Source of the DNA: Trogon surrucura | Taxonomy: Eukaryota; Chordata; Aves; Trogoniformes; Trogonidae | DNA: 64,000 nt | Direction of reading: 5' to 3' | Assembly: GCA_020746105.1 (NCBI GenBank) | Contig: CM036632.1 | Coordinates: forward strand, 2,852,001 to 2,916,000 | Shown: piece after piece, positions 23,301-42,783 of the stretch | Numbering within the stretch: position 1 is the first letter of the stretch | How the letters are laid out: every line of letters begins with the position of its first letter | Translations under genes and position numbers: made by a program | Notes under the pieces: generated by a model | What the model saw: the letters and a program-made list of their open reading frames with translations, nothing else | What the model was told of the DNA's origin: nothing | The model's database searches: none

Positions 23301-24826
23301 TGATGAGCAGCCAGAGGACAGAAGCTCTGCCCCGCCCGGGCCCTTTGCAGGAAGGGGCCCGGCAGGAATTCAGCGCCCAGGAGGAGGAGGGAGAGGCCCA
23401 GAGGTCTTCGGAAGCAACGGCTCCGATTCAGGAGGCGGCACAGTCTGCAACTGCAACCAGCCAGCCATCACGCGCACCGTCCAAAAGGACGGGCCCAACA
23501 AAGGGCGGCAGTTCCACACCTGCTCGAAACCCCGCGAGCAGCAGTGCGGCTTCTTCCAGTGGGCAGATGAAAACGTGGCACCAGGTGAGGTGGGGCTCGG
23601 TGCGAGATGCGGGGAGTCGGAGGCTCTTCTCGAACCTAAACTGAACATGCTCCTCACATGTGCGTGATGCTACCGCAGCGTGACAGCTCTTGTAGCAACT
23701 CGTACATTTAACAGACTTCAGGTTTGTCTTTACCGCCTGGCAGGAGCGTTATAACACTTAAAATATTAATTCTATCAGCTTGAGTCTGGCTTACCTTTCG
23801 AAGTGCTGGCAGGTTACGTCCTCGTAGCACGCATCTGCTGAGCTCCAAGGAGGATGCTTTGCTTCTACGCGCAGTAAGCTCCAGCATCTGCCTGTCCGTG
23901 ACTTGTTGGATGGAGCCCAGCCCTCTTCCCAACAGCCTGTTGGGGAATTTTTCCTCCCAAATTATAGTGCTCAGCTTCTGAGAGCTGTTGCAGATTTGGT
24001 ACAGAGCAGTGACGCTGTTTTGGGGATCTTAAACCTCATTCTGTCACGCCAGGGAAACAGTACTGCTCCCTCTGCCCTAGTTTAGGAACACAGTGAAAGG
24101 CCAAGTCTCTCTGAAGCTTTGATCAGAGCTGAGAAACTGGAGTGCGGCTGCTGTAGAAGGATGCTGAAAACAAGTACCCATAAAGAAAAAGAATGACAAA
24201 ATGAAAGAAAGAGCACTGATGCAGAGGGACAATAAGCAAAGTACAGAGGTGGAGGATGTGTTCTGAGAGAGATCTTCAGCACTGGCCGCCTCCTCCTCCT
24301 CCTCCTTAGACATTTGGGCATAAAGGAGTAAAATCAAGTTTCCAAAACTACTTAAAAAGCAAGTTTTCAAAACTACTGAAAACCCAAGTTTTTCCCTCGC
24401 ATGCTTTGTTGTTTCTGCATCAGCTGTAGACCAGAGCATGCAGCCGGGCAGATCTGTTTCCCCTGTTCTGTTCCTGCATTTCTTGAACGCTGCAAGACAA
24501 CCGGGTGACATTTAGACAAATTTGAAGCGAGTGTAGTTTCAGGAATAACCTGAGTGGCTGGGATATTAAAATCCTTGATCTGCCATTTCAAACTCACCTT
24601 CTGTTGCTCACCTACTTATATTTTCCAAAGGTACTTAAATGCAATTTGTTTCTCTCCAGGGCCTTCTGGAGATGTCTCTTCGAACCAATTTGGCGGCAGA
24701 GGGTTGGGCAGTAAAGCCAAGCGGCCAAGCAGTCTCTCCTCGGGAGCCGCTGCCAAGAAACCACGGACCTGTTCCATTTGCCACCAGCCTGGCCACACTA
24801 GGAAAACCTGTCCCCAAAACCACTGA
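14372..24826 (+). CDS. TOP3A: DNA topoisomerase III alpha
   Basis: TOP3A is a type IA topoisomerase that dissolves double Holliday junctions with BLM-RMI1/2 in the nucleus and separates mtDNA daughters in mitochondria. Exons: 14372-14563, 15742-15801, 16214-16287, 16964-17039, 17581-17689, 17981-18124, 18669-18839, 19059-19159, 19289-19363, 19490-19572, 19692-19899, 20074-20259, 20691-20820, 21250-21363, 21445-21610, 22048-22191, 22482-22604, 22872-23584, 24660-24826. The frame closes exactly at 1011 aa (human 1001). An Arg-rich mitochondrial presequence (about 1-37) precedes the TOPRIM domain ([13 protein letters not shown]; acidic motif [10 protein letters not shown]). The catalytic tyrosine is Tyr366 in ISYPRTETN (TAC 19702-19704). 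Next come a C4 zinc motif ([11 protein letters not shown], about 662-700), two GRF zinc fingers (about 827-866 and 909-953) and a terminal CCHC knuckle ([14 protein letters not shown]). The alternative start at Met15 is discussed under findings. Confidence 0.97.
14564..15741 (+). other. TOP3A: TOP3A intron 1
   Basis: The longest TOP3A intron runs from donor GTAGGA to an acceptor after a TTTTCCTTTCAG tract. Open frames in it lack homology. No repeat or RNA gene was recognised. Confidence 0.85.
16350..16492 (+). mobile_element. CR1 LINE 3' fragment in TOP3A intron 3
   Basis: The fragment starts in the reverse-transcriptase C-terminal segment (CTCTGGAGACATTCAAGAC) and continues through GGGATTGGACTCGATGATC and AAGGTCCCTTCCAATCCC. 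It ends TTCTGTGATTCTGTG, the CR1 3' terminus with T-to-C/G changes. It is in the same orientation as TOP3A and severely 5'-truncated. Confidence 0.92.
18429..18450 (+). repeat. T-homopolymer in TOP3A intron 6
   Basis: An uninterrupted run of about 18 T follows 'gatat'. It is a simple repeat in intron sequence with no sign of function. Confidence 0.6.
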
Positions 24827-25575
24827 GCCTGGACAGACAGACAGCGCTCGAGAGCCTGAAAGGCCCAGGGTTGTGAGCGGCTAGAGGAGCGACCGCTTCT
24901 GAAAGGAACTGGAGCCTAGAAACAAGTCCGTCGAGCGCTTTTTGGAAGGGCTGGTTGGAGACTGCTCCTGCCAGGGGACACCGTCCTCACGCACGTGTTA
25001 CGTGCTGGGGCAGCGCCTTTGAAAGGCGGCTCCGCTCCTGGCCTCAGCCTTTTCTCTTCTCAGCTGTCCTGCTGAGCAGATTGGGAGAGTCACAACATTT
25101 CAAGGAAACGTTTTGGAGACGGAATCTGCGGAGAAAACGGTGCCGGGTCTCATCTGCCAGTGGCTCCCACCGTGGCGGCCGCCGTACACAGCCTTTCGAC
25201 GCGAGGAAGCTCTGGATCGTAACCGCTAGGGTAGACACGGGGGTTGCTTAGGTCTTCTCAGTCTTTCCACAGTGTGGAATTTTATTTTAAGTTCCTGTCT
25301 AAGTTGATGTTACCTGAGCCACATTCCCTCTTTCTGTAACAGTGCCATGCTCCTTACCTTGGTCGTCCCTGCCAGGGAAGAACGCAGCGCAGAGAAGCTG
25401 GAGCTTGCCCTGAAAGGGAAGCTCAGCTGCAGTGCTCAGGAGAAGTGTTCATTTTAGACAGTTCCTGAATTTGAAGCTGAGTTTTTCCTCAAACCTCTGT
25501 GATACTGCTAGCTAATGAGAGTTATTTTTGTCAAACTACTAAATTTCTTATTAAAAGACTATTTAATTTAAAAAT
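24827..25575 (+). other. TOP3A: TOP3A 3' UTR (estimated end)
   Basis: The stretch runs from the stop codon (24824-24826) to just past ATTAAA at 25550-25555. It has no coding potential. The end is estimated from the signal. Confidence 0.6.
25550..25555 (+). terminator. TOP3A: Probable TOP3A poly(A) signal ATTAAA
   Basis: ATTAAA lies in an AT-rich stretch about 725 nt after the stop codon, with a TG-rich segment (CTGATACAGTGAC) shortly downstream. It is the most convincing + strand signal before the MIEF2 side. Confidence 0.5.
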
Positions 25576-27910
25576 CTGATACAGTGACAACTCTGCTTTA
25601 TTATTTCTTCCTACTTAACGCTGTAAAAGCATCCACCCAAATCTTGCTCTTTCCACTCATCAGAACAATACAAAAGCTTTCTTAGCAGGAACTCCCCGCA
25701 TTTAGTTCGAAGTGACCTGCAGAGGGGTAGGGAAAAGTGGTTTTATCTCACCAGCTGCATCTGCTGTCGTTCTGCTGCTCAGGGCCGGCCGGACAGGCAG
25801 CTGGCTGGACTGAGCGGAGGTGCTGTTTTTCTGCACTTAGCTTAGATTGAACTCCCTGGGAAGCCGGGCTACCTCCTTCCCTCTCTGTTGGAACTTCCTC
25901 TGCACATCAAAGAACATAGATCCACAGGATTCCAGTGGCCTCTTCTGCCAGAGAACAGCATTTGGAGGGTGGTTTTTTTTTCCCCCAGGGCCTCCGATGC
26001 TGCTCAGAACCCCACTCCCAGGCACAGAGCAGTTCCCTGGGGTCGGTGGTGATGCGGAGGCGACACAGCACATGGAGCAGCCAGGGTGGGCTGGAAGCTG
26101 AGGTACTTTCTGCAGAGGGTTTCTAGAAACAGAGGGGACCATAGCAGGTTTGCTTTGAGATCTGCACAAGAGAGAGCCTTGAACTCCACAGCAGCCATCG
26201 CTATCAGACCCAAACCTACGGTGTAAGGTCAGGAAAATTCAAGTTGTGCTTCCCCATTCCCCTTACTCCCACCATTAACAGCTGCAGCCTAAAAATACAG
26301 CCACGCCGGCCAAAATAACAGGATTACGAGGCTTTGTAACGCAATCACGGAGCTGGCAAAGGCACGGTAGAAGTCTGGGCAGCAGCAGCAAACGGTTTCA
26401 TAGCACGCAGGCAGCAGGTGAGGCGTCGCGGACTGCATCAGCCGTTACCAGCTTTCCCAGTCTAACCCTGGGTGAAGCGAGCAGTCGGAACCGCTGGGTA
26501 AATGGCACGAGGTCGGTGTCGGGGTGATTCGTGCTCTGCAGGGGCGGGAGCGTGGGAGAGGAAGAGGAGGAAGGCCTCGCAGGACAAGATCTGACAGCCA
26601 TCAAGGGTTCGGCGCTGGGTGGTTCTCGGGCACGCCAGCGCGGCTGGGGATCGCTTCAGCCTTTATCCCGGGAAAGAAGGCAAGGATGGAGCTGACACAA
26701 GAGAACCAGTGAACACAGGGAAGGTTTATTCTCTTCGCTAACACCCGGGATGCGGTTTGGAGGAACAAACTAAGGAACCATCAGACGGAGGAAAAGCACA
26801 GGGTTGGTTTTTTTCCTCCCATAACCAAGACAATAGCTATAAAGAAAACTGAACCACAGCGGCTGCTCACGTTGAAGTCCACAGGATTTCTCCGTGTCCA
26901 CACCAGCGTGAAAAACTAACTCTTCCCGTTAAATACAAGAATATATTGCCTTGCCCTGGGACTACAGCCAGAAACAATGCCTGCTAACAGCCACTCAAAG
27001 GAGAAAAACAAAATACTCAAAACATACTCCTTAATAAAAAGCATAAACCACTTCAGTTCTTGTGAGCACTCTGCTCAGAGCATCATTCCTGTCCTACCTT
27101 CCCACCCCGTACCGTGGGGCTCCGGGGAGGAGGACTTCAAAACAGCAGCAACACGTGTATAAAAAGGTCACCGGGCAGACTGGAAGGGGACACTGTGGTT
27201 GGTGGCAGAGCAGCGAGTACCCGCAGACACACGTGGGGAGGGGACACGCAGCCCAGCCACAGCCTCCACCAAGGGACCGACACCAGGAGCCTCGCGCCAG
27301 TCAGCAGCTCTCCTCCTGCCACCGCCTTTTTCAGGACATCTTCTAGCAAAACACCGCTGTGGGACAAGGCCACAAAGCCCCTGCACCACCCTGGAAATGT
27401 GCCCCTTCCTCGGGGCAGAGCCAATGCTGGCAGAATGTGGGGGTAGGGCTGAGCTCCCCCTTTCTGGCATCTGAAAGGGTTTCCAAAAGAATAAACCCAC
27501 AGCCCCATTTGCTATGGCCGTACCTTCAAGTGCCCCGATGACCATCAAGGTCATCTCTGGGGTGTTGCTTCCAACTGGCGATGTCCCACAGACGCATGAG
27601 GCTCCCACCCTGTCCCAAAACCTGGCATGGGTGCACAGCACAGCGAGACCAAGTTGGGTGCTGGTGAAAGGACCCACCTGTGGGGTCTGCAGGATGCAGC
27701 AGCAGCAAGGAACTGCTCCCCTCCAGCTCCAGTCGGTCTCAGAGCACAAGGGCAGCCTGAGAGCTGGGACAGGCAGAGGACACCAGGAACCAGAGAAGCT
27801 TCATATCAGCTCCCAACACTCAGTGGACGGGACTCACCTGGAGGTATGTGAGGTGTGAGCTGCGCTCACCCCGGGTTTGGCAGAGCCTCCCAGCCAACGG
27901 CTCCTTACAC
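25576..27910. other. Region between TOP3A and MIEF2 3' ends
   Basis: I see no supportable gene here; short open frames on both strands are unrelated to known families. Minus-strand AATAAA hexamers at 25602-25597 and 26730-26725 could be distal poly(A) signals for MIEF2, in which case part of this is a long MIEF2 3' UTR. Otherwise it is intergenic spacer of a convergent gene pair. Confidence 0.5.
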
Positions 27911-27936
27911 CAACACCCACCTCTGCACAGGCACGT

Positions 27937-27942
27937 TTTATT
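27937..27942 (-). terminator. MIEF2: Probable proximal MIEF2 poly(A) signal AATAAA (minus strand)
   Basis: The + strand TTTATT is AATAAA on the minus strand. It lies about 150 nt downstream of the MIEF2 stop codon and is the nearest canonical signal, implying a short 3' UTR (about 27915-28093). Confidence 0.6.
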
Positions 27943-28093
27943 CATAAAGGAAATATATTAATTCTTTTTTCCCCGTAAAGTGCTAGAACTTTGCTTCTTA
28001 CTGACTAGTCAACTAGAAGCGTCGCAACCCTCGCAGCAGGGAGCGGCAGTCGGGTGAGGAACACCCCATGTTCAGAAGCTCCCGACGCCCCAG

Positions 28094-30750
28094 TCACCTC
28101 TCCTTCAGCAGGAGCTCCGGCTCACATATGGCCCTGTAGAGCAGAAAGCCCATCTCATCGATTTCCTCTTCCAACAGCTCACAGAAGAGGTTGATTTTGT
28201 GGTTAAAATAGGAAGGCAAGACCCCCGTCTCCAGGTAGCCCACCAGCTCCTCAAGAACCTGCTGGAACCTGTCAGCAAGGCTTTCTTCTGCCCAGTCCAA
28301 GCTGGTGGCACTGAGGTGAAGGACGACGTGGGTCAAGGGGCTGCCGCTCAGTTTGTGCAGGGCAGGATGGCTCTTGCAGATGCCGTTCAGGATGCGGAGG
28401 CAGCGCTGCCGAGCCCCAGAGTCACGGCCGTCCAGCTCCTTCACCTTCGAGACCTCCGCCCTGTAAAAGCTCTCAAGCCAGAGGTTTTCCACCAGTCCTT
28501 CGGGAGGAGCAGCCAGAAGAACCTTGTCCTCCATTTCCACCACTGGGAAGAGGGTGATGCTCAGATTGACCTGGTCATGTTTGACTTCCAGCTTCAGCTC
28601 CTGGGAGGCCACGACAGGGTGGATGACGCTGCCCAGCAGGCTGCCTATGGCAGGCCAGTTGATGGAGGCCACCAGCATCTTGTGCAGGGTCTCATTGAGA
28701 GCGTTGGAGGAGAGGTACCGGCCCACAATGAACCTGTCCCAGGGGCTGCACCCACGAGGGAAATACTCCAGATCAGTCCTCTTGATCATCCAGTACTGGG
28801 GGTTCCTCACCACGGTGTCCTCTCCCGGGATGAGGCTCCAGAGCGCGGTGTTGAGGACCACGGGCAGCATGACATGGACGTGGTCAGCTGCCAGAGCGCT
28901 GAGGCCATCGAGCAGGGGACCGCTGAGGAAGAGGCGGCCGAAGGGCAGCTCCGGGCACTTGCTCTGCAGGAAGTTCTGCAGTTGGGTGCAGATGCCCTTG
29001 GCCAGCTGCAGGGCAAGGGATGCTTGCGCCTCGGGCACAGCCAGCTGGCTGCTGTAGTGGGAGAGGAGCTTCTCCTGCAGCGTGAGGCAGCGTGGAGGGC
29101 TGGATTCCACCCGAGCAGCCTCTGGAGGGGCAGAGCAGACCCTGGGCTCTGTGAGAAGGGGATGGGAGAGAGGGAAGGAAGAAGTCAGAGCTCTGAGCAG
29201 ATCGCCTGCAACCTCCAACAGCAGCTTCTCCAGCCACAGCTGAGGGGCAGGCATGAGCTGGGGGTTCAGCTCTCAGCCCACCTCTCTCCTGATGTTAACA
29301 GCACTCCTCAGCCAAGGCAGGGCCCAAACCAACCCCAAAATCTGCCAGCACCTGGCCTCACCCTACAGCTAGAGATGGGTAAACCAGGTTAAGCATCAGC
29401 AGCTGGGCAAGGGAGTCAATAGCAGGGTCCCCACGAGTCTCAGCCCCACCGTTTGCCCCTGCCTTGTCAGGCAGATCCAGCCTGCCCTGATGTCTGCCTG
29501 ATCGCTCCAGTTCTGCAAACGATTTCGCTATGGGTCTGGTATCTCACGACCTGCCCTGCACCGAGCTGGGCCACTTTCCCACCTGGAAAAACACCGCCTG
29601 CATAGGCAGCTGGACAAGGCAGCTCCCAAGCTTCTGTGAGGAGCAGAGCAGCTGGGCAGAGCTGACCCAGAAAACGAGCCCAACAGACACTGCTCCAGAG
29701 GAAACAAAGCCCCAACAGCCTCCTCCATGGTGAGATGCCCAGGACGTTATTGGAGGTGCCGTTACCAACAGCATTGCCTAAAAAGGGGCCGTGGCTTGGG
29801 AGCTTCCCAGGAGGGAGGGCACAATCGGGTCAGCTTTCCAGGCAGTGAGCTAAAAATAACAGGAAGCTCCCAGACTGCTGGGAGCAGCGGCACAGCCAGC
29901 CCCGAGCACATCAAGGTGATCTTCCCAAGCGCAGTGGGAGCCAGCACGATCACCACGAGCCTCACCTGGTGTCGGTGGCTGAGCTGGAGAGAGCAGAGGT
30001 TCGCTGAGGTCTTCTCTCCTTTGCTTCTTGGGGGGTTTTGGTGTTGCCTTGATCAAGGCCAAGTCCTGCCAGCTCTCCTCTAGGGTCTTCTGCTCAGCTT
30101 TGGGATCACCTTCATCACGAGGGCTGGTGGCTCGGTCTATCAGCTGGAGGGAAGAAAATCCCACGTGGACAAGTTATTATCTCTGTACCATTTCCCCACA
30201 GTTATACCCTGGGCTAAGGAGAACAACACACACAGGGAAACACAGGGCTTCTACTAGCAAAAATATAGTCTAGGGGGCCACAAAGCTGCGTGTTTTCTTC
30301 CTGCAGACTTCAAGTAGAAAACAGCCAGGTGTCCAAATACGAATTAAGCTCAGGGTGCTTTTCTGGATGGGATACTCCATCCTGAATATGTGTCGTTTTG
30401 GGCACGTGTCCCTCCTCAGGGTGGGAGCAGGCAGCTCTGTGCCCACAGCACCGCCACCAGCACCGTTCCTGCCAGATTCAAGGGACCATCTCCACAACTT
30501 GGGAGCTGCTGGAGAGGTTTGCAGGGCATCTTTCCCAGCTCTCCTCCACGGGATGGCCGGCTCGCTCCCATCTTCCCAGCCCCGACGATGGCTGCACCAG
30601 CCTTACCCGCTTGACGGCCAGCGTGGCGATGGCGAGCACAGCCGCCCCGGTGACACCCAGCACCAGCCTGGCGTTGGCCAACAGCAGGTCGAGAACGCTA
30701 CCCAGCCCGTAGTCCTCCTGCCGCTTGCCCCGACGACGTGTGAACTCCAT
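28094..30750 (-). CDS. MIEF2: Mitochondrial dynamics protein MiD49 (mitochondrial elongation factor 2)
   Basis: MiD49 is an outer mitochondrial membrane receptor that recruits the fission GTPase DRP1. Minus-strand exons: 30750-30607, 30143-29966, 29148-28094. They join in frame to 458 residues (human 454). The N-terminus MEFTRRRGKRQEDYGLGSVL leads into one transmembrane helix (about residues 23-45, LLLANARLVLGVTGAAVLAI), followed by the family signature IDRATSPRDE. The C-terminal nucleotidyltransferase-like domain contains CPELPFG, SPWDRF and NWPAIGSLLG, with the end of the protein ELLLKER-stop (TGA 28096-28094). The third exon's frame is open upstream to 29254, but the pyrimidine-rich acceptor ending at 29149 is the only one that keeps frame. 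The paralogue MIEF1 is less likely given synteny with TOP3A and FLII. Confidence 0.95.
29149..29965 (-). other. MIEF2: MIEF2 intron 2 (between coding exons 2 and 3)
   Basis: The donor GTGAGG starts at 29965 and the acceptor follows TTCCCTCTCTCCCATC at 29149. An alternative acceptor CCCCTCAG about 100 nt upstream would shift the frame. No other feature was seen. Confidence 0.8.
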
Positions 30751-31300
30751 CGTCACCCTGAGGAGGAAAAGAAACAGCGGGGTGTCACCCTGGACCGGCG
30801 ACTTACCCACCGCCCCCCCCCCGCTCCGGGGGGACGTGGAGAGCGTAGGGCGGGAGTTTTTTCGGGGAAAGAGGATTTCCACCGGCCCCACCGCTTCCCT
30901 ACACCTCGGGGGCAAAGGCTCCCGGGACGCCTGGGTGCGGCGGAGGAGCAAGGGTCACCCCGTAGCAGAATCACCCGGCTCCTCGCCCGGGCCCGCCGCC
31001 ACCGCGGGGAACCGACGCCGCTTGAGGCGGGGGCGGGGAGGGACGCAGTACTGCGGCTCGTACCCTCGGAGGAACCGGAGACCCAAGCGCTGTCGAGGGG
31101 AGGAGGCCGGGCCGCGGGCACCGCCCGAGGCCGCCTCCGAACCCCGACTCGCTCACGGGCAGGAGCGGAGAGAACCGGACCCCGCAACGCACCCCCCCCC
31201 CGCCCCGGGTCTTACCCCCGGGCCGGGCGCGCCGGCGCGCCCCGCAGCGCCGCGGCCACGCCCCCTTCCCGCGCGCGCACGGAAGCAGAAGGCGGTTCTG
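30751..31300 (-). other. MIEF2: MIEF2 5' UTR, non-coding first exon and first intron (inferred)
   Basis: Seven nt before the MIEF2 ATG there is an acceptor (CTTTTCCTCCTCAG, ending 30758). Upstream on the minus strand a GGGTAAGA donor at about 31215 fits a non-coding exon 1 ending at 31216. This places the MIEF2 start site in the CpG-rich segment shared with FLII. Confidence 0.6.
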
Positions 31301-31415
31301 CCCCGCCCCCTTTAGCAACGTCACCGTAGGGGCGTGGCCAGGGCGCGTCAGGGGGCGGGGCCTGGCGGGGCGGGGCGCCGCAGGGTCCCTCCGCCCTTCC
31401 GCCGCCAGCGCAGCC
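31217..31415. promoter_or_regulatory. Bidirectional GC-box promoter between MIEF2 and FLII
   Basis: The short segment between MIEF2 non-coding exon 1 and the FLII ATG is almost all G/C. It has GC boxes on both strands (CCCCGCCCCC near 31300 and GGGGGCGGGGCC near 31350) and a CRE half-site ACGTCA at 31318-31323. No TATA box is seen. The head-to-head gene layout supports a shared promoter. Confidence 0.75.
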
Positions 31416-40682
<9,267 letters not shown>

Positions 40683-41180
40683 GGGCCCGGGGAGGGGGCA
40701 CCCACTGCTCCGGCCCCCAGCACCCCCGTGGCATGGTGGGAACACCCCCACCCCCCTTTTCCCGGCACTGCCGCACACACCTGCTCCCAGCCAAGCTCCG
40801 CTTGGAGCCACTTCTCCCTGAACTGGGACCAGTGGGGAACACTGGGGATGCCCCACCCAGTCCCCTCTTCTCCCAGCATGGGGCCCAGCTCAGCCCTTTT
40901 GCTCCCTGGGGAGGGTTACGGAGCAGCGTGGGCCCCCCCCATTACACTCTGCTGGGGGACGCTGCTGTCCTAAACCAGTGCCCAGCTCCCCCTGCAACTG
41001 GGGGACAGGAGCGTTGCCCAGTTGGGGTGGGAGGATGCTTTGCTAAAGAGCACTGAGGGGGGGGCGAGGGGCTCAGCCCTGGGCCTTAGAGCCAGCCCTG
41101 ATGTCCTGCAGGGCATGGACCCCCCTGGTGGGGTCTAGCCCGGTGTCGTTATCAATAAAGGCTGCACTTCTCACCCTGAG
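40683..41180 (+). other. FLII: FLII 3' UTR (estimated end)
   Basis: The stretch runs from the stop TAA (40680-40682) to about 20 nt past AATAAA at 41154-41159. No coding potential is supported. Confidence 0.75.
41154..41159 (+). terminator. FLII: FLII poly(A) signal AATAAA
   Basis: A canonical hexamer in ATCAATAAAGGCTGCAC lies about 470 nt after the FLII stop and is the only one before the converging LLGL1 gene. Confidence 0.85.
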
Positions 41181-41324
41181 TCCATGCCAGGCTCTGACTG
41201 CACCCGTCTTACCCCAAGCAGGGCCGCCCATACCTTGATCCTGCCCCTCTGACGCTTGGGGGAAGGGGTGGAGGGGTCACTAGCACCCAGCCCGCTGCCA
41301 AGGCTCCCCAAACACCCGCAGCCC

Positions 41325-42783
41325 GGGCAGCTGATATTAAATGCTTTATTTTTTTTTTTCCTCAATATTAAAAACCAGTATTTTTAATAACTAAACAATG
41401 CTAAATTCATCTTACCAAAACAAAATGAAAAAAAACAACCAAACAAACAAAAGATGAGGTTGAGGAGGAGGGGGGGAGTTTCTACCAGGGATGCTACAAC
41501 AGCCCCGGCCTCGGCAGAGCCCGGGGGCCCCACTGCCTCGCCCGGCCCCCCCCTCCCCAGCCACACACGTACCGCAAAAGAGCCCGGGGTGGGGTCCAAA
41601 AGGGTCCCGGATCCCCAAAAGGTGAGGGACAGGTGCCAGGCTGAGCCCCCCCCCCCAGGGACAAAACTGGCATCACCCTGTGAGGACGAGGCTGGCCAGC
41701 CCTGGGAGGGGGGGATTTGGCACAGTGAGACCCCCAGGGTGGGGCAGCCCAGCCTGAGGCAGGAGGGGGTTTGTGCCTCATCCGTGTGTCCCGTCGCCCC
41801 CCCAGCACCAAGCACGGACCAGGGCTGTGTCCCCCCGCCCCAGCACGGTCCCATCCCAACCCCACCCATGGCAGGAATTAGTGTCAGAAAAGAGCAGCAG
41901 GCACAGAGCCCGACCTGGAGAATAGCCCTTGGAGAAGCCACTAAGAGTAAAAGGCCACCTGTGACCCCCCACCCCTTCCCGGTGCCCCTCCCTGGGCTGC
42001 TCAAGGCCTCCAGTGCCCACCTGGGAGCCAAGCGAGGGGGGGTCCACGCTGGGCTCCCCCAGAAACGGGACAAGTCCCCACGTGGGGCAGCCGGAGCCTC
42101 CCAGCAGGAGGGGACGGGGCTGTAAACTGCAGGGAGCTGGGCATGTAAACACAGACCAGGGTACGGGGGGGCTGTGCCCGGCCCCCCACCTCCCCGAGGG
42201 ACCAAAACTGGGGGATGAGGGGGAGGTCCACACGCCCCAGCCATCCCCATGGAGCTGGGGAAGCAGCAGCATCCCCCAGGGAGAAAGGGGCTCTGGAGCA
42301 GGGGACGGTGACACTCGACCGTGTATAAAAAAGAAAATCATCTTCCCCGGGAAGAGTTTGTGCACCATGGCCCCCCCACCCCGGCTCAGGGGTAGCGTGG
42401 GTCAGGGGGGGCCGGGCAGGGAGGTGCGGGGGGATCGTGCCGGAGCCGGGGCACGCCTACAGCCGGCGTGGATGTTAGAGAAGAGGCGAGTCTACGTTAG
42501 GCAGGGCGGGGGGCGCAGGGAGCGGGGTCCAGTCGAGTCGCGCGTCCCGGGGATCCGAGCGCTGAGATGGGCTGGGGAGGCCGGTGATGCCTGTGGGGGG
42601 ATGCAGCCCCTGAGAAAGGGGATCTGGGAGGGGAGCCCAGGACATGCTGCTCCCCCAGGGACCCCATCCTCCCCAGTGAGGGACAGGCACAGCATCGGGA
42701 GGGGTCCCAACTGCATCCCGGGGTTTGCAGCCGGAGCTGTGTCCCCACCTTCCCCGCCGTGCCCACCCGTTCCGACACGCACC
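41325..42783 (-). other. LLGL1: LLGL1 3' UTR (estimated end)
   Basis: The region between the LLGL1 stop (42786-42784) and the minus-strand poly(A) signal has no splice-supported coding sequence. Open frames on both strands are a product of high GC content. Confidence 0.7.
41345..41350 (-). terminator. LLGL1: LLGL1 poly(A) signal AATAAA (minus strand)
   Basis: The + strand TTTATT reads AATAAA on the minus strand. It lies about 1.43 kb downstream of the LLGL1 stop. It is only about 190 bp from the FLII signal, so the two genes end back to back. Confidence 0.75.

Noticed and set aside
28199..29392. 397-codon + strand frame opposite MIEF2
   Set aside because: It is the antisense shadow of the large MIEF2 exon, whose minus-strand frame has clear family similarity.
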